64,000 nucleotides of DNA from Actinomyces sp. B33 (GCF_028437565.1 NZ_JAMRYR010000006.1:62001-126000), one strand, 5' to 3'; counted from the stretch's first letter, positions 18,933 through 27,838 are shown. A program made the numbers and translations. The notes: generated by a model from the letters alone, not told the origin.

Positions 18933-19399
18933 CTTTGACGATCCTCTCCCTCGAGGACGAGGCGGACGTCCGCGACGCCCTCGAACGCGACTTGGAGGAC
19001 CTGTGGGGGCGGATCCGCCTGGAGACCGCCGAGGACGTCGACGACGCGTGGAGCGCGCTCGAGGCGGTCGCGGCCGACGGCGACGAGCTGGCCCTCGTCC
19101 TGTCGGATCATCGGCTCCCCGGGCGCACCGGCGTGGACTTCCTCGTCGACCTCGTCAAGGACCCGCGTTTCGCCCGCGCCCGCACGGTGCTCGTCACCGG
19201 GCAGGCCGACCAGGACGACACGATCCGCGCGGTCAACGAGGCGGGCCTCGACTACTACATCGCCAAGCCGTGGGAGCCGCAGGCCCTGCGCGCCGTCGTG
19301 CGCGATCAGCTCACCGAGTACGTGCTGGCCGCCGGCGTCGACCCCCTGCCGTACATGCCCCTCCTCGACGGCGTCCGCGTCATGGAGTCGCTCCGCTAG
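18929..19399 (+). CDS. Receiver-only response regulator
   Basis: 156 aa consisting of one REC domain and a short tail, with no DNA-binding output. Acidic pocket LSLEDE near residue 6, phospho-acceptor Asp in VLSDHRLPG (about residue 61), Thr in LVTGQAD and Lys in IAKPW complete the active site. The absence of an output domain implies signalling by protein contact or phosphotransfer, possibly to the DASS transporter encoded in the same operon or to an unlinked target. Its stop codon overlaps the stop of the convergent DUF523 gene. Confidence 0.9.
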   Translation: MTLTILSLEDEADVRDALERDLEDLWGRIRLETAEDVDDAWSALEAVAADGDELALVLSDHRLPGRTGVDFLVDLVKDPRFARARTVLVTGQADQDDTIRAVNEAGLDYYIAKPWEPQALRAVVRDQLTEYVLAAGVDPLPYMPLLDGVRVMESLR

Positions 19400-19908
19400 G
19401 AGCCGGCCCGGGCGGGGCCGTCCGGCCCCGCCTCGACGTCGATCCCCCGGCGGATCAGGGCGGCCGCCAGGACGCCCGCCCCGTCGGCCAGCGCCCCCGA
19501 GTGCGTCCCGTCGTAGACGCTCGTGCACCCGCACGACGGACTGCGGTCCTGCAGGACCGCGCGCGCCACGCCCAGCTGCGCCGCCTCGTCGGCGACCCCC
19601 CGCGCGCCACGGACGAAGGCCTCGGTGACGTCCCGGCCGTCGGCCGTCACCACCCGCGCCCTCCCGTCGAGCACGTCGAACCCGTCCCCGCCGACGATCT
19701 CCGCAGGCGGCCTCGGGATCCCCAGCCCGCCGAGGACCTCCGCGCACCGGGGCAGCGCCCGACCCGCCTCGACCTCCTCGACGACCCGCGGATCGGTCTT
19801 CGCCCGCCCGTCGTAGCGGCACGCGACTCCCGCCAGGCACGCGGAGACGAGGACCGGGGCGGGCCCCGCCGGCGACCCGCCCGGACGCCCGGCGCCCCCG
19901 TCCGTCAC
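19396..19908 (-). CDS. DUF523 family protein (possible [4Fe-4S] desulfurase-like)
   Basis: 170 aa with the DUF523 signatures SACLAGVACRYDG (about 21-33), LGGLGIPRPPAEIVGG and the conserved RSPSCG (about 122-127). The three conserved cysteines match those used by DUF523 thiouracil desulfurases (TudS) to bind an iron-sulfur cluster; function here is inferred only. The usual CPE before LGG is CAE. GTG start overlapping the stop of the preceding gene by 4 nt. Last gene of a nitroreductase / unknown / DUF523 operon. Confidence 0.82.
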   Translation of the reverse strand: MTDGGAGRPGGSPAGPAPVLVSACLAGVACRYDGRAKTDPRVVEEVEAGRALPRCAEVLGGLGIPRPPAEIVGGDGFDVLDGRARVVTADGRDVTEAFVRGARGVADEAAQLGVARAVLQDRSPSCGCTSVYDGTHSGALADGAGVLAAALIRRGIDVEAGPDGPARAGS

Positions 19909-20555
19909 AGCGCCTCTCCCCCGGCGTTCGAGCAGAACGTCGGGCCCTCGAACCCGGCCTCCCCCAGCACTTGGAAGATCGCGTCGAGGATGCCCGCCGG
20001 GTCGGCCGCTCCCGCCGCGAACTCCGGGTGCGCGATCTCGATGGCCGCCATCCCCGACGGCCCGCCCACCGGCGCCGTCGAGAAGCGCCCCGACAGCAGG
20101 GCGTCCGCCCGCGCCAGGTCCGCCGGCGCCCCGTAGACCCACGAGACGGCCTCGTCCCCGTCGGCGCCGCGCCGCAGGAACATCCGCGTCATGACGACGC
20201 CGCGCCCCTCGCGGGGGAACGCGTCCCCGACCCGGGTGAACAGGGCCAGCGACTCGCCCCCGATGTCGTCCTCCAGGAGCGCGTACGCGTACGCCCCGAT
20301 GCCGCGCAGCGTCAAGGAGTCGGCGATCACCCCGAGGACCTCGTCGCCGAAGGGCTCGTCCTGGAAGTACACGCCCTCGCCGACCTGCGGCGCCCCCGGG
20401 CCGATGACGCTGATCCCCAGTCCCGCATCCGCCAGGGCGTCGCGGACCAGCCCGATGTCGTGCTCGGGGAAGGGGTGCAGGGCGGCGGCGTTGCGGCCGA
20501 TCCTCTCGACGAACACGTAGGTGGCGAACCCGGGCCCGCGGGACTGGGGGTCCAT
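19905..20555 (-). CDS. Conserved hypothetical protein
   Basis: 216 aa, not recognised. Soluble and acidic, with alternating short strands and helices (MDPQSRGPGFATYVFVERIG at the start, then FPEHDIGLVRDALADAGLGI and AGILDAIFQVLGEAGFEGP near the end), without transmembrane segments or signal peptide. The ATG at 20555 is preferred over 20561 because AAGGGG lies 6 nt before it but abuts the earlier ATG. Lies between the nitroreductase gene (11 nt gap) and the DUF523 gene (4-nt overlap) in an apparent operon, so a joint role in detoxification or modified-base metabolism is possible but unproven. Confidence 0.7.
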   Translation of the reverse strand: MDPQSRGPGFATYVFVERIGRNAAALHPFPEHDIGLVRDALADAGLGISVIGPGAPQVGEGVYFQDEPFGDEVLGVIADSLTLRGIGAYAYALLEDDIGGESLALFTRVGDAFPREGRGVVMTRMFLRRGADGDEAVSWVYGAPADLARADALLSGRFSTAPVGGPSGMAAIEIAHPEFAAGAADPAGILDAIFQVLGEAGFEGPTFCSNAGGEAL

Positions 20556-20566
20556 CGTCATCCCCT

Positions 20567-21352
20567 TCAGCGCAGGGCGAAGCCCTGCTCGTGCAGGACG
20601 TCGAGGATCGGGGACACGTGGGCGCCGCCTCGGCCGATCGACGTGCGCACGAGCGTCGTGAACGACTCGACGCGCCGGGCCGCATCGCGCAGGTCGTAGT
20701 ACTCGGTGACGAGGGCGTCGTAGTCGACGAGGGCCTCGGAGTAGGAGTCGAGCCTGGGATACGTGTTCTCGCCGGTGATGACGCTCAGCGGCAGGCGCGG
20801 CTTGTACTGGGGGTCCTGGGCGGGGCGGCCGACGAGCAGGCCGACGACGGGGAACGTCAGGGGCGGCAGGTCGAGGGCGGCGATGACGCGGCGCGGGTCG
20901 GCGAGGATCGATCCGAGGTAGCAGGTGCCCAGGCCCATCGACTCGGCGGCGACGACGACGTTCTGAGCCGACAGGAGCGTGTCGTGCAGGGCCGTGAGCA
21001 GCAGGTTCGTGCGCTCCAGCGGCTCGTTGTCGACGCCGCCCTCGGCCCGGATCCGCGAGTTGCGGTACTGGTCGGCGATGAAGACGAGGAGCTCCCCGCG
21101 CGTGCCGCCCACGTAGGGCTGGCCCGACGCCAGGTGGAGCTCCTCGCGGATCGCGGGGTCGGTGACGCGCAGGATCGTCGTCTGCTGGAGGAACGAGGAC
21201 GAGGCCGTGTGGCGGGCCACCTCGTACAGGGTCGTCAGCACGTCGTCGCCGAGGGGGTCGTCGGTGAAGGCGCGGATCGTGCGGTGGCCCATCTGGGCGC
21301 GGATCGTGTCGTTCTCGACGGGCGCGGTCTGCCGGTGGGTAAGGGGGGACAT
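20567..21352 (-). CDS. NfsA-type flavin nitroreductase / NAD(P)H oxidoreductase
   Basis: 261 aa FMN-dependent oxidoreductase of the NfsA/FRP group. The FMN phosphate-binding motif HRTIRAFTDDPL is at about 23-34. ARHTASSSFLQQTTILRV contacts the flavin; AAESMGLGTCYLGSI (about 135-149) and VVGLLVGRP are the second conserved block. It reduces quinones, nitro compounds or related electrophiles using NADPH. GAAAGG lies 6 nt before the ATG. First gene of a three-gene operon. Confidence 0.9.
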   Translation of the reverse strand: MSPLTHRQTAPVENDTIRAQMGHRTIRAFTDDPLGDDVLTTLYEVARHTASSSFLQQTTILRVTDPAIREELHLASGQPYVGGTRGELLVFIADQYRNSRIRAEGGVDNEPLERTNLLLTALHDTLLSAQNVVVAAESMGLGTCYLGSILADPRRVIAALDLPPLTFPVVGLLVGRPAQDPQYKPRLPLSVITGENTYPRLDSYSEALVDYDALVTEYYDLRDAARRVESFTTLVRTSIGRGGAHVSPILDVLHEQGFALR

Positions 21353-21687
21353 CACGGGGCCTTTCGACGACGGCGGGGCTGCCCCCATTGTGCGCCGGGG
21401 GCGCGGCCGTGTCATGCGGGTCGGGCCCACCGGGGCCCGGGACGGGAGGACCGCGTCGTCGGTGGCCGCGGTCCCGTCCGATCGGTTCTCCCGGGGCCGG
21501 GGGAGGGACGAGGGGAGGGCCGACGAGGCCGGAGCCGATCCTCCCGGACCGGAGGGCATCCGGTTTCCGCCTCGGCGCCGGACGCACCGGGCCGCACGGC
21601 CCCGCCGGCGGAGCCGGTCGTTGCGGGATGGTCACGATCCCGGGGCAGAATCCCGGGTCCTCGGCCGCGCGGGTCTACCATGTCGCC
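21353..21687. other. Intergenic region with lipoprotein promoter
   Basis: 335 bp between divergent genes. The only element I can support is TACCAT (21676-21681), 6 nt before the lipoprotein GTG. Open frames here are extensions of that gene on low-complexity sequence. Confidence 0.5.
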
Positions 21688-22107
21688 GTGAATACGCGAA
21701 TCATCCTGGCCCCCGTCCTCGTCCTCGGCCTGGCCGCCTCGGCCCTGACCGGATGCTCCTCCTCCGGCTCCGCCTCCGACCCGGCGCCCGCCCAGTCGGC
21801 GGCCTCGACCCAGGCCCTCGGCCCGATCACCAAGGACCCGACCGTCCTGGACGGCACTACCGTCACCGTCCCCGTCAAGCGCGAGCTCGTCCTCGACGTC
21901 CCCGACGACTCCGACGTCACCGCCTGGAGCGCCGTCATCGACGACCCCGCGTCCGCCGAGTTCGTCCCCGGGACCGCCGACGGGTCGATGACGACCAACC
22001 CCGGCATCCACCCGCTCGCCGAGACCGAGGGCGTCGACGTCGCCATCACCGACCCCGAGGGCCGGACGGTGACCTTCACCCTGCGCATCACCCCCGGCGA
22101 GCGCTGA
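21688..22107 (+). CDS. Small secreted lipoprotein of unknown function
   Basis: 139 aa. Lipoprotein signal peptide with lipobox LTGC (Cys23), then a Ser/Ala-rich spacer and a beta-rich domain of about 95 residues (TVPVKRELVLDVPDDSDV, VDVAITDPEGRTVTFTLRI) that looks immunoglobulin-like. No enzymatic motif seen. GTG start fixed by a -10 box TACCAT 6 nt upstream. Monocistronic, followed by a strong hairpin. Confidence 0.72.
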   Translation: MNTRIILAPVLVLGLAASALTGCSSSGSASDPAPAQSAASTQALGPITKDPTVLDGTTVTVPVKRELVLDVPDDSDVTAWSAVIDDPASAEFVPGTADGSMTTNPGIHPLAETEGVDVAITDPEGRTVTFTLRITPGER

Positions 22108-22128
22108 CCCTCCCCTTCCCTAGACCCT

Positions 22129-22163
22129 CCCGCCCCCGGACGACCTGGTCGTCCGGGGGCGGG
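22129..22163. terminator. Bidirectional terminator hairpin
   Basis: Perfect 16-bp inverted repeat (22129-22144 with 22148-22163) with a 3-nt loop, between convergent lipoprotein and ABC ATPase genes. TTCGTCC follows on the plus strand; no long U-tract. Confidence 0.8.
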
Positions 22164-22195
22164 TTCGTCCGACGGCTCCGGGGCCGCGGGCCGCG

Positions 22196-22957
22196 TCAGT
22201 GGAGGATGCGCGAGAGGAACTCGCGCGTCGACGCCTCGACGGGCGCGTCGATGACCTGGCCGGGAGGGCCCTGCTCGACGATCCTGCCGTGCTCGAGGAA
22301 CACGACCCGGTCGGCCGCGTTGCGGGCGAAGCCGATCTCGTGGGTCGCCATGAGGATCGTCGACCCCTGGTCCTTGATCTCGCGGACGAGGTCGAGGACC
22401 TCGCCGACGAGCACCGGGTCCAGCGCCGACGTGATCTCGTCGAGGAGGAGCAGCTCCGGGTTGGTCGCCAGCGCCCGGACGATGGCGACCCGCTGCTGCT
22501 GGCCGCCCGACAGGCGGTCGGGGTACTCGTGGGCCTTCGCGTCCAGCCCGATCCGGCCGAGCAGCTCCATGCCGCGGGCCTGCGCCCGCTCGGGCTCCCA
22601 CCGGTGGACGATCCGGGCCGCCAGGGTGACGTTGTCGAGGACCGACATGTGGGGGAACAGGTTGTAGTGCTGGAAGACGACGCCGATGCGCGCGCGGATC
22701 GCGTCGGCGTGGGCCGCCGGGTCGGTGATGTCCTCCCCGGACAGGAGGATCTGCCCGTCGTCGACCCGTTCGAGGAGGTTGACGCAGCGCAGCAGCGTCG
22801 ACTTCCCCGACCCGGAGGCGCCCAGGAGGACGACGACCTCATGGGCGGCGATGTCCAGGTCGAGGCCGCGCAGGACCGTGTTATCCCCGAAGCGCTTGAC
22901 GACCCTGCGGGCCGACAGGACGGGAACCTGGGCGTGGGGGATCGGCTCGATCGGCAT
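22196..22957 (-). CDS. Polar amino acid ABC transporter ATP-binding protein
   Basis: 253 aa GlnQ/HisP-type ATPase: Walker A GASGSGKST, Q-loop VFQHYNLFPHM, signature LSGGQQQR, Walker B LLLLDEITSALD (usually DEPTSALD; here Ile replaces Pro), switch MATHE. The family-typical NLFPHMSVLDNV and ATNPELLLLDE are present. Its ATG shares one base with the permease stop (TGATG), so it is coupled to the permease. Drives import of a polar amino acid. Confidence 0.93.
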   Translation of the reverse strand: MPIEPIPHAQVPVLSARRVVKRFGDNTVLRGLDLDIAAHEVVVLLGASGSGKSTLLRCVNLLERVDDGQILLSGEDITDPAAHADAIRARIGVVFQHYNLFPHMSVLDNVTLAARIVHRWEPERAQARGMELLGRIGLDAKAHEYPDRLSGGQQQRVAIVRALATNPELLLLDEITSALDPVLVGEVLDLVREIKDQGSTILMATHEIGFARNAADRVVFLEHGRIVEQGPPGQVIDAPVEASTREFLSRILH

Positions 22958-23829
22958 CAGACGACGCCTCCCATCTGCTCGCGCCGGCGCAGCCGGGCCG
23001 TGTACCAGTCCGACAGGCGGATGAAGGGGAACGACAAGATGACGAAGAGGACGCCGGCGACGACGTAGGACGTGAAGTTGTAGCTCGTCGCCTGATAGAT
23101 CTGCGCCGATCGGATCGCGTCGACCGCGCCGAGGACCGAGATCAGGCCGACGTCCTTCTGCATCGAGATGAAGTCGTTCATCAGGGCGGGCGTCACCTTG
23201 CGGATCGCCTGCGGGACGATGATCCGCCGCAGCGTCTGCCCGTGCGTCAGGCCCAGGGACCGGGCCGCGTAGCGCTGCGACGGGTGGACGGATTCGAGGC
23301 CGGCGCGCAGGACCTCCGCGACGTACGACGTGTACGTGAGGATCAGCGCGACCGTCCCCAGGACGGCCACGGGGATGCGGGTCGTCGGGGTCAGGGCGGG
23401 GACGCCGAAGCCGATGAGGTAGAGGACGACGAGGAACGGGATCCCGCGGAACACGTCCGTGTAGGCGGCGGCGAGGAACCGGATCGGGAAGAACACGGGG
23501 CCGCCGAGGGTGCGCGCCGCGGCGAGGAGGGTCGCGCACACGGCGACCCCCAGGGCGGCGACGACGAGGATGCGGATGTTGAGCCACAGGCCCTCGGCGA
23601 CCCTGGGCAGGGAGGCGATGAAGTGCTCGCCGGAGAAGAACGTCCGGCGGGTCAGCTCCCAGCCCGGCGAGTTCGTGACGACGAGCCACATGACGGCGGC
23701 GAAGACGAGGGTCGAGACGATCGACACGAGGATCGACCGGGTGGCCTTGCGGCGGCGAACGGCGCGTCGGCCGAGTTCGAGGTCCGAGACGGGAAGGTCG
23801 TCCGTCAGGGGTGCGGGGGCGGGGGGCAC
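22957..23829 (-). CDS. Polar amino acid ABC transporter permease
   Basis: 290 aa HisM/GlnP-type permease with a cytoplasmic N-terminus of about 30 residues and five to six membrane segments. The first lies at about 34-52 and a long periplasmic loop follows. The permease motifs VFRGIPFLVVLYLIGFG and the coupling helix YAARSLGLTHGQTLRRIIVPQA are intact. GTG start. One permease gene only, so a homodimeric channel is expected. Middle gene of the SBP-permease-ATPase operon. Confidence 0.93.
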   Translation of the reverse strand: MPPAPAPLTDDLPVSDLELGRRAVRRRKATRSILVSIVSTLVFAAVMWLVVTNSPGWELTRRTFFSGEHFIASLPRVAEGLWLNIRILVVAALGVAVCATLLAAARTLGGPVFFPIRFLAAAYTDVFRGIPFLVVLYLIGFGVPALTPTTRIPVAVLGTVALILTYTSYVAEVLRAGLESVHPSQRYAARSLGLTHGQTLRRIIVPQAIRKVTPALMNDFISMQKDVGLISVLGAVDAIRSAQIYQATSYNFTSYVVAGVLFVILSFPFIRLSDWYTARLRRREQMGGVV

Positions 23830-23923
23830 AGTCAGTCCTTATCGAAGAGCCGGGCGGGCGCCGCGCCTGCGGGGGAGCGGCGCCCCGCTCCGGGCCGACG
23901 GGCCCGGAGCCGTCCCGGCACGG

Positions 23924-24802
23924 TCACTTGAGGACGGGGATCTGCGCGCCGTCGTCGGCCGTCAGCCACTTCTTCTGCAGCTCGTCGAGGACCCCCCGGT
24001 CGCGCAGGGCGTCGACGGCGGCGGTGACGGCGGCGGTCAGCGCCGAGCCCTTGGGCAGGACGATCCCGTAGGAGTCGCCTCCCGTCGTCTCCGCGAACTC
24101 GCCGACGATGACGCCGTTGTCGATCTGGGTGGCGACCATGTTGAACGCCGTCGGCACGTCGACGACGATCGCGTCGACCTTGCCGGTCTGCAGGGCGAGG
24201 ACCGTGTCGTCGGAGGAGTTGAAGATCTGCGGGTCCTGCGTCAGGGACTCGGCGAGGGTCCCGGTGACGAACTGCTGGGAGGTCGTGCCCGCCTGGACGC
24301 CGATGAGGACGTCCTTAAGATCGGCGATGGAGGCGGCGCCGACGGCCGGGGAGTCGGGCGAGGCGATGATCGCCTGCGACGTCGTGTAGTAGGGGCTGGA
24401 GAAGTCGACGGCGGCCTTGCGCTCGTCGGTGATGGAGAACTGCTGGAGGTTGAGGTCCCAGTCCTTGGCGCCCGGGGCGATCGACGAGTCGAAGGTGGCG
24501 CGCGTCCAGACGACGTCCTCGGCCGAGTAGCCGAGCTCCTCGGCGACGGCGTAGGCGACGGCCGACTCGTAGCCCTCGCCGGAGGCGGGGTCGTTGTCGA
24601 GGATCCACGGCGAGTACGCCGGGTCGGAGGTCGCGAAGGTCAGCTTGCCCTCCGTGATCGTCGGCAGGGCGCCGGCCGCGGCCGACTGCGGGTCGGACGG
24701 GGTCGACTCGGCGGTGCCGGTCGGGCCCGAGCAGGCGCCCAGGGCGAGGACGGCGGCCGAGGCTGCGGCGACGGCGGCGAGGGGGCGGAAGGAGCGGCGC
24801 AT
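23924..24802 (-). CDS. Amino acid ABC transporter substrate-binding lipoprotein (family 3)
   Basis: 292 aa. Lipobox LGAC (Cys24). Family 3 solute-binding fold: LTFATSDPAYSPWILDN near residue 53, GYESAVAYAVAEELGY, DLNLQQFSITDERKAAVDFS, and DLKDVLIGVQAGTTSQQFV. These resemble receptors for polar amino acids, though the Arg/Asp ligand positions cannot be assigned with certainty. SD GGAGG lies 7 nt before the ATG. First gene of the operon with the permease (94 bp downstream) and ATPase. Confidence 0.93.
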   Translation of the reverse strand: MRRSFRPLAAVAAASAAVLALGACSGPTGTAESTPSDPQSAAAGALPTITEGKLTFATSDPAYSPWILDNDPASGEGYESAVAYAVAEELGYSAEDVVWTRATFDSSIAPGAKDWDLNLQQFSITDERKAAVDFSSPYYTTSQAIIASPDSPAVGAASIADLKDVLIGVQAGTTSQQFVTGTLAESLTQDPQIFNSSDDTVLALQTGKVDAIVVDVPTAFNMVATQIDNGVIVGEFAETTGGDSYGIVLPKGSALTAAVTAAVDALRDRGVLDELQKKWLTADDGAQIPVLK

Positions 24803-24942
24803 GATGGGCCTCCGGGGGATTCCGAATGAGGGACGGTGCCCGCCCCGGCCCGTTGACCGGGGGCGAACGGTTTTCAGCGTATCGAGGCCGCTGCGCGGCG
24901 TCTCGTCGACTTCCGGGACCTGGGACTGCGTAACGGGACGCC

Positions 24943-25395
24943 TCACGCGTTTTCCGCGAGTTCCCAATCGTCGTAGGTGAACTCGGGTGAGACAACGCAC
25001 GTCGCGAGGACGGGCGCCCGCCGGGCGAAGGCCCGCTGCCACGTGCCCGCGGGGATGAGGACCTGCACGGGGTTCGCCCCGTCCGAGGCGGCCGTCGGAC
25101 CCGACGGGGAGTCGAGGACGACGACGCGCGGATCGGCCGCGGGCGTCGGGCCCGATCCTCCCAGGTGGATGTCGAGGGAGCCGGGGCCGTGCCACAGCCA
25201 CAGCTCGTCGGATCGGACGACGTGCCACCGGGCCTCCATCCCCTCGTCGAGGAGGAAGAGGATGCCCGAGGCCGTGGCGCGGCGGCCGCCGGGGGTGTCG
25301 ATGCCCTGCGGGGCCGTCCACGTGCGGCGGAACCACCCGCCCTCCGGGTGTGGTTCCAGGCCCAGGGTGGCGACCATCTGCTCGACGCTGCTCAT
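24943..25395 (-). CDS. DUF985 cupin family protein
   Basis: 150 aa. Matches the DUF985 (cupin_5) family: LGLEPHPEGGWFRRTW at the N-terminus, ILFLLDEGMEARWHVVRSDELWLWHGPG in the barrel, and the C-terminal VSPEFTYDDWEL. The conserved His and Glu of the barrel (WHVVRSDE) are kept. Biochemical role unknown, possibly sugar or small-molecule binding. TAGGGT (25402-25407, minus strand) 6 nt before the ATG predicts a leaderless mRNA. Confidence 0.88.
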   Translation of the reverse strand: MSSVEQMVATLGLEPHPEGGWFRRTWTAPQGIDTPGGRRATASGILFLLDEGMEARWHVVRSDELWLWHGPGSLDIHLGGSGPTPAADPRVVVLDSPSGPTAASDGANPVQVLIPAGTWQRAFARRAPVLATCVVSPEFTYDDWELAENA

Positions 25396-25637
25396 GGGGA
25401 CACCCTATGCGGGCCCGGCGGACGCGGCCCGCGGGGCGGGGGCACCGCGCAGGAGCGCCCCCGCGGTCGCGGATGTGCGCTGCATGCCCGCGCCCACGGC
25501 CTGCCCCCTCCTCCCGGACGGGGGCGGCCGTCGGCCTGAAACGGCTGCCCGCCCCCGCCCACGGCTTACTCGTGGCCCGAAGCGCCCCCGCGGGCGCGGA
25601 TGTGCGCGCGGGCCGCCCGACCGGGCATCATTCCCCT

Positions 25638-26468
25638 ATGCGATCCCTCACCGCGAATCTCGACTACCAGAGCGTCTACGCCGTGACCCGCACCGGCGGC
25701 CAGCGCCGCCCCCTCGGGTTCCTCGTCGCCTCGATGCTCGGCGGCGCCTACATCGGCCTCGCCGACATCTTCATGATCGCCGCCGCCGGTCCCCTCAAGG
25801 CGGCGCACAGCCCGTGGGCGCCCCTCATCAACGGCGCCGTCTTCGGCATCGGCCTGATCCTGTGCGTCTTCGCCGGAGGCGAGCTGGCGACCAGCGCGAT
25901 GATGACGTACACGATCGGCGCCGTCCGCCGGTCGATCACGTGGGCCCGGGCCGCGGGGGGCCTCCTCCTCATGCTCGGCGGCAACCTCGTCGGGTCGGTC
26001 GCGCTCGCGGGCCTCGTGCGCGGGTCGGGGATCGCCAAGGCCGGCACCGACCCGGGGACCGCCCTCGCGATGATGATCGAGGGCAAGGGCCACTACGGCG
26101 CCTCGGAGCTGTTCTTCCGGGGGATCCTGTGCAACATCCTCGTGTGCCTGGCGATCTGGTGCGTGACGCGCACCGACAACGAGATGACGAAGATCGTCGC
26201 GATGGCGTGGTGCCTGGCGGCCTTCGTCGGCTCCGGGTTCGAGCACGTCGTCGCCAACATGACGACCTTCTCCCTGGGGATCATGCACGGTGTCGACGGC
26301 GCGACCCTCGTCGCGATGGCCCGCAACCTCCTCCTCGTCGGGGCCGGCAACATCGTCGGCGGGGCCGTGTTCGTCGCCGCCGCCTACCTCGTGTCGTCGA
26401 CGACCGAGGACGGGGCCGCCGAGGCGAAGGCCGAGTACGCGGCCCGCACCGGCGCCGACGCCCACTGA
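25638..26468 (+). CDS. Formate/nitrite transporter (FNT) family channel
   Basis: 276 aa, six membrane segments with the FNT internal repeat. Signatures: FAGGELATSAMM (where the slit Ser/Thr loop of repeat 1 lies), LCNILVCLAIWC in repeat 2, and SGFEHVVANMTTFSLGIM carrying the conserved central His. Transports formate, nitrite or hydrosulfide as weak acids. The monovalent-anion specificity is not clear, and no pyruvate-formate lyase or nitrite gene is adjacent. Possible leaderless start 6 nt after CATCAT. Monocistronic. Confidence 0.9.
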   Translation: MRSLTANLDYQSVYAVTRTGGQRRPLGFLVASMLGGAYIGLADIFMIAAAGPLKAAHSPWAPLINGAVFGIGLILCVFAGGELATSAMMTYTIGAVRRSITWARAAGGLLLMLGGNLVGSVALAGLVRGSGIAKAGTDPGTALAMMIEGKGHYGASELFFRGILCNILVCLAIWCVTRTDNEMTKIVAMAWCLAAFVGSGFEHVVANMTTFSLGIMHGVDGATLVAMARNLLLVGAGNIVGGAVFVAAAYLVSSTTEDGAAEAKAEYAARTGADAH

Positions 26469-26514
26469 CCCGCGGCCCGACACGCGGCCCCGCCGCGCGG
26501 ACGGGGCCGGGCGC

Positions 26515-27813
26515 TCACCCCCGCGCCGAGTAGCGGACCCGCCCGGCGACGACCGTCTCGATCTGGCGGCCGGCACCGCCCCTGGCGACATCGTCGATCG
26601 TCCCGACGATGTCGGACACCGGGACGTCGACGACGACCATGTCGGCCACCGCCCCCGCCTGGAGCTGCCCGACCCGGTCCGGGCCCGTCGCCAGTCCCAT
26701 CGCCCACGCCCCTCCCAGGGTCGCCGCGTGCAGGAGGCGCCGCCCCAGGTCCGAGGAGCGGTACCCCTGGGCGCGCGCCAGGTCGAAGAGGACGGCGACG
26801 TCCTCGAGGACGTCGAGGGACGGCGACGACGACAACGAGTCCGTGCCGACGGCCAGGAGGTTCCCCTCGGTCAGGTAGGCGGCGACCGGCGGCGCGTCCA
26901 AACCGATGACGCGGTTCGACCGGGGGCATAGGGCCACCGCCGTCGACCGGGCCCGCAGGCGCCTGCGGTCGTCGGCCGTCATGTAGACGCCGTGGGCGAT
27001 GTGGCAGTCGGGGCCCAGGACGCCGAGCTGGTCGACGAACTGGGTCGCGGAGAACCCCCCGCCGCGGGCCCGCATCGCCGTGAACGACGAGGACTCCCCG
27101 CTGCGCCACAGGTCGGCGAGATCGCCGGTGCGGGCCTCCGCCCACTCGGCCTCCGAGTGGGACTCGCCGAGGTGGAGGTGCAGTCGCATCCCCCGGCGCC
27201 GCGCGAGGTCGGGCAGGTCGAGGAGGGGCTGGGCCTCGAGGGAGTAGGGTGCGTGCGGGGAGACGCCGATCGCCGGGGGCGTCGGCATCGCGTCGAGGGC
27301 ATCCTCGACGGCCGCGGGGCCCCGTTCGAGCCAGTCCTCGTTCGACCAGCCCATGACCTCCCAGTAGGCGATGCCGTGCAGGCCCGCGTCGTGCAGGGCG
27401 CTCGCGGCCTGGGGGTCGGTGACGACGTCGGCGGCGCAGGTCGTCCCGGCGCGCAGGAGGGCCGCTGCTCCCTCGGCGGCGTGGGCGCCCCAGTCGAGGC
27501 CGCCGCGGTCGTAGACCTCGTCGAAGGCGCGGATCCAGTCGGGGAACCCCGTGTACTGGCGGGCGCCGACCTCGGACATCCCCGTGTACTGGAGGTGGGT
27601 GTGGGCGTTGACGAGGCCCGGCATGAGGACGCCGTCGAAGTGGCGCTCGGTGAAGGACAGGCCGCGCTCGGACAGGGTGGCGACCACCCAGTCGCGCGAG
27701 CCGACGTGCTCGATGCGGCCGTCACGGACGGCGACGGCGCCGTCCATGACGGACGGGGCGGTGATCGGGATGACCAGTGCTGCGGACCAGACCTGGACGT
27801 CGGTGGTGCTCAT
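26515..27813 (-). CDS. Amidohydrolase, adenosine-moiety deaminase-like (MTA/SAH deaminase or aminofutalosine deaminase group)
   Basis: 432 aa TIM-barrel amidohydrolase with a full mononuclear metal site: GLVNAHTHLQY (HxH), LHLHLGES (His and Glu), IAHGVYM (His) and the catalytic Asp in VGTDSLSSSPSLDVL. The GTDS pattern and APYSLEAQPL belong to the group that deaminates adenine nucleosides such as 5'-methylthioadenosine, S-adenosylhomocysteine or aminodeoxyfutalosine. SD GGAGG lies 5 nt upstream of the ATG. It follows the SahH-like gene by 25 nt in the same operon, which favours an adenosylhomocysteine-related substrate, but that is inference. Confidence 0.85.
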   Translation of the reverse strand: MSTTDVQVWSAALVIPITAPSVMDGAVAVRDGRIEHVGSRDWVVATLSERGLSFTERHFDGVLMPGLVNAHTHLQYTGMSEVGARQYTGFPDWIRAFDEVYDRGGLDWGAHAAEGAAALLRAGTTCAADVVTDPQAASALHDAGLHGIAYWEVMGWSNEDWLERGPAAVEDALDAMPTPPAIGVSPHAPYSLEAQPLLDLPDLARRRGMRLHLHLGESHSEAEWAEARTGDLADLWRSGESSSFTAMRARGGGFSATQFVDQLGVLGPDCHIAHGVYMTADDRRRLRARSTAVALCPRSNRVIGLDAPPVAAYLTEGNLLAVGTDSLSSSPSLDVLEDVAVLFDLARAQGYRSSDLGRRLLHAATLGGAWAMGLATGPDRVGQLQAGAVADMVVVDVPVSDIVGTIDDVARGGAGRQIETVVAGRVRYSARG

Positions 27814-27838
27814 CGGTTCCTCCGGGTGGGTGCGGGCG

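Noticed and set aside
20561-20561. Alternative start of the 216-aa protein
   Set aside because: The ribosome binding site directly abuts this ATG, so the ATG at 20555 fits better; not decisive.
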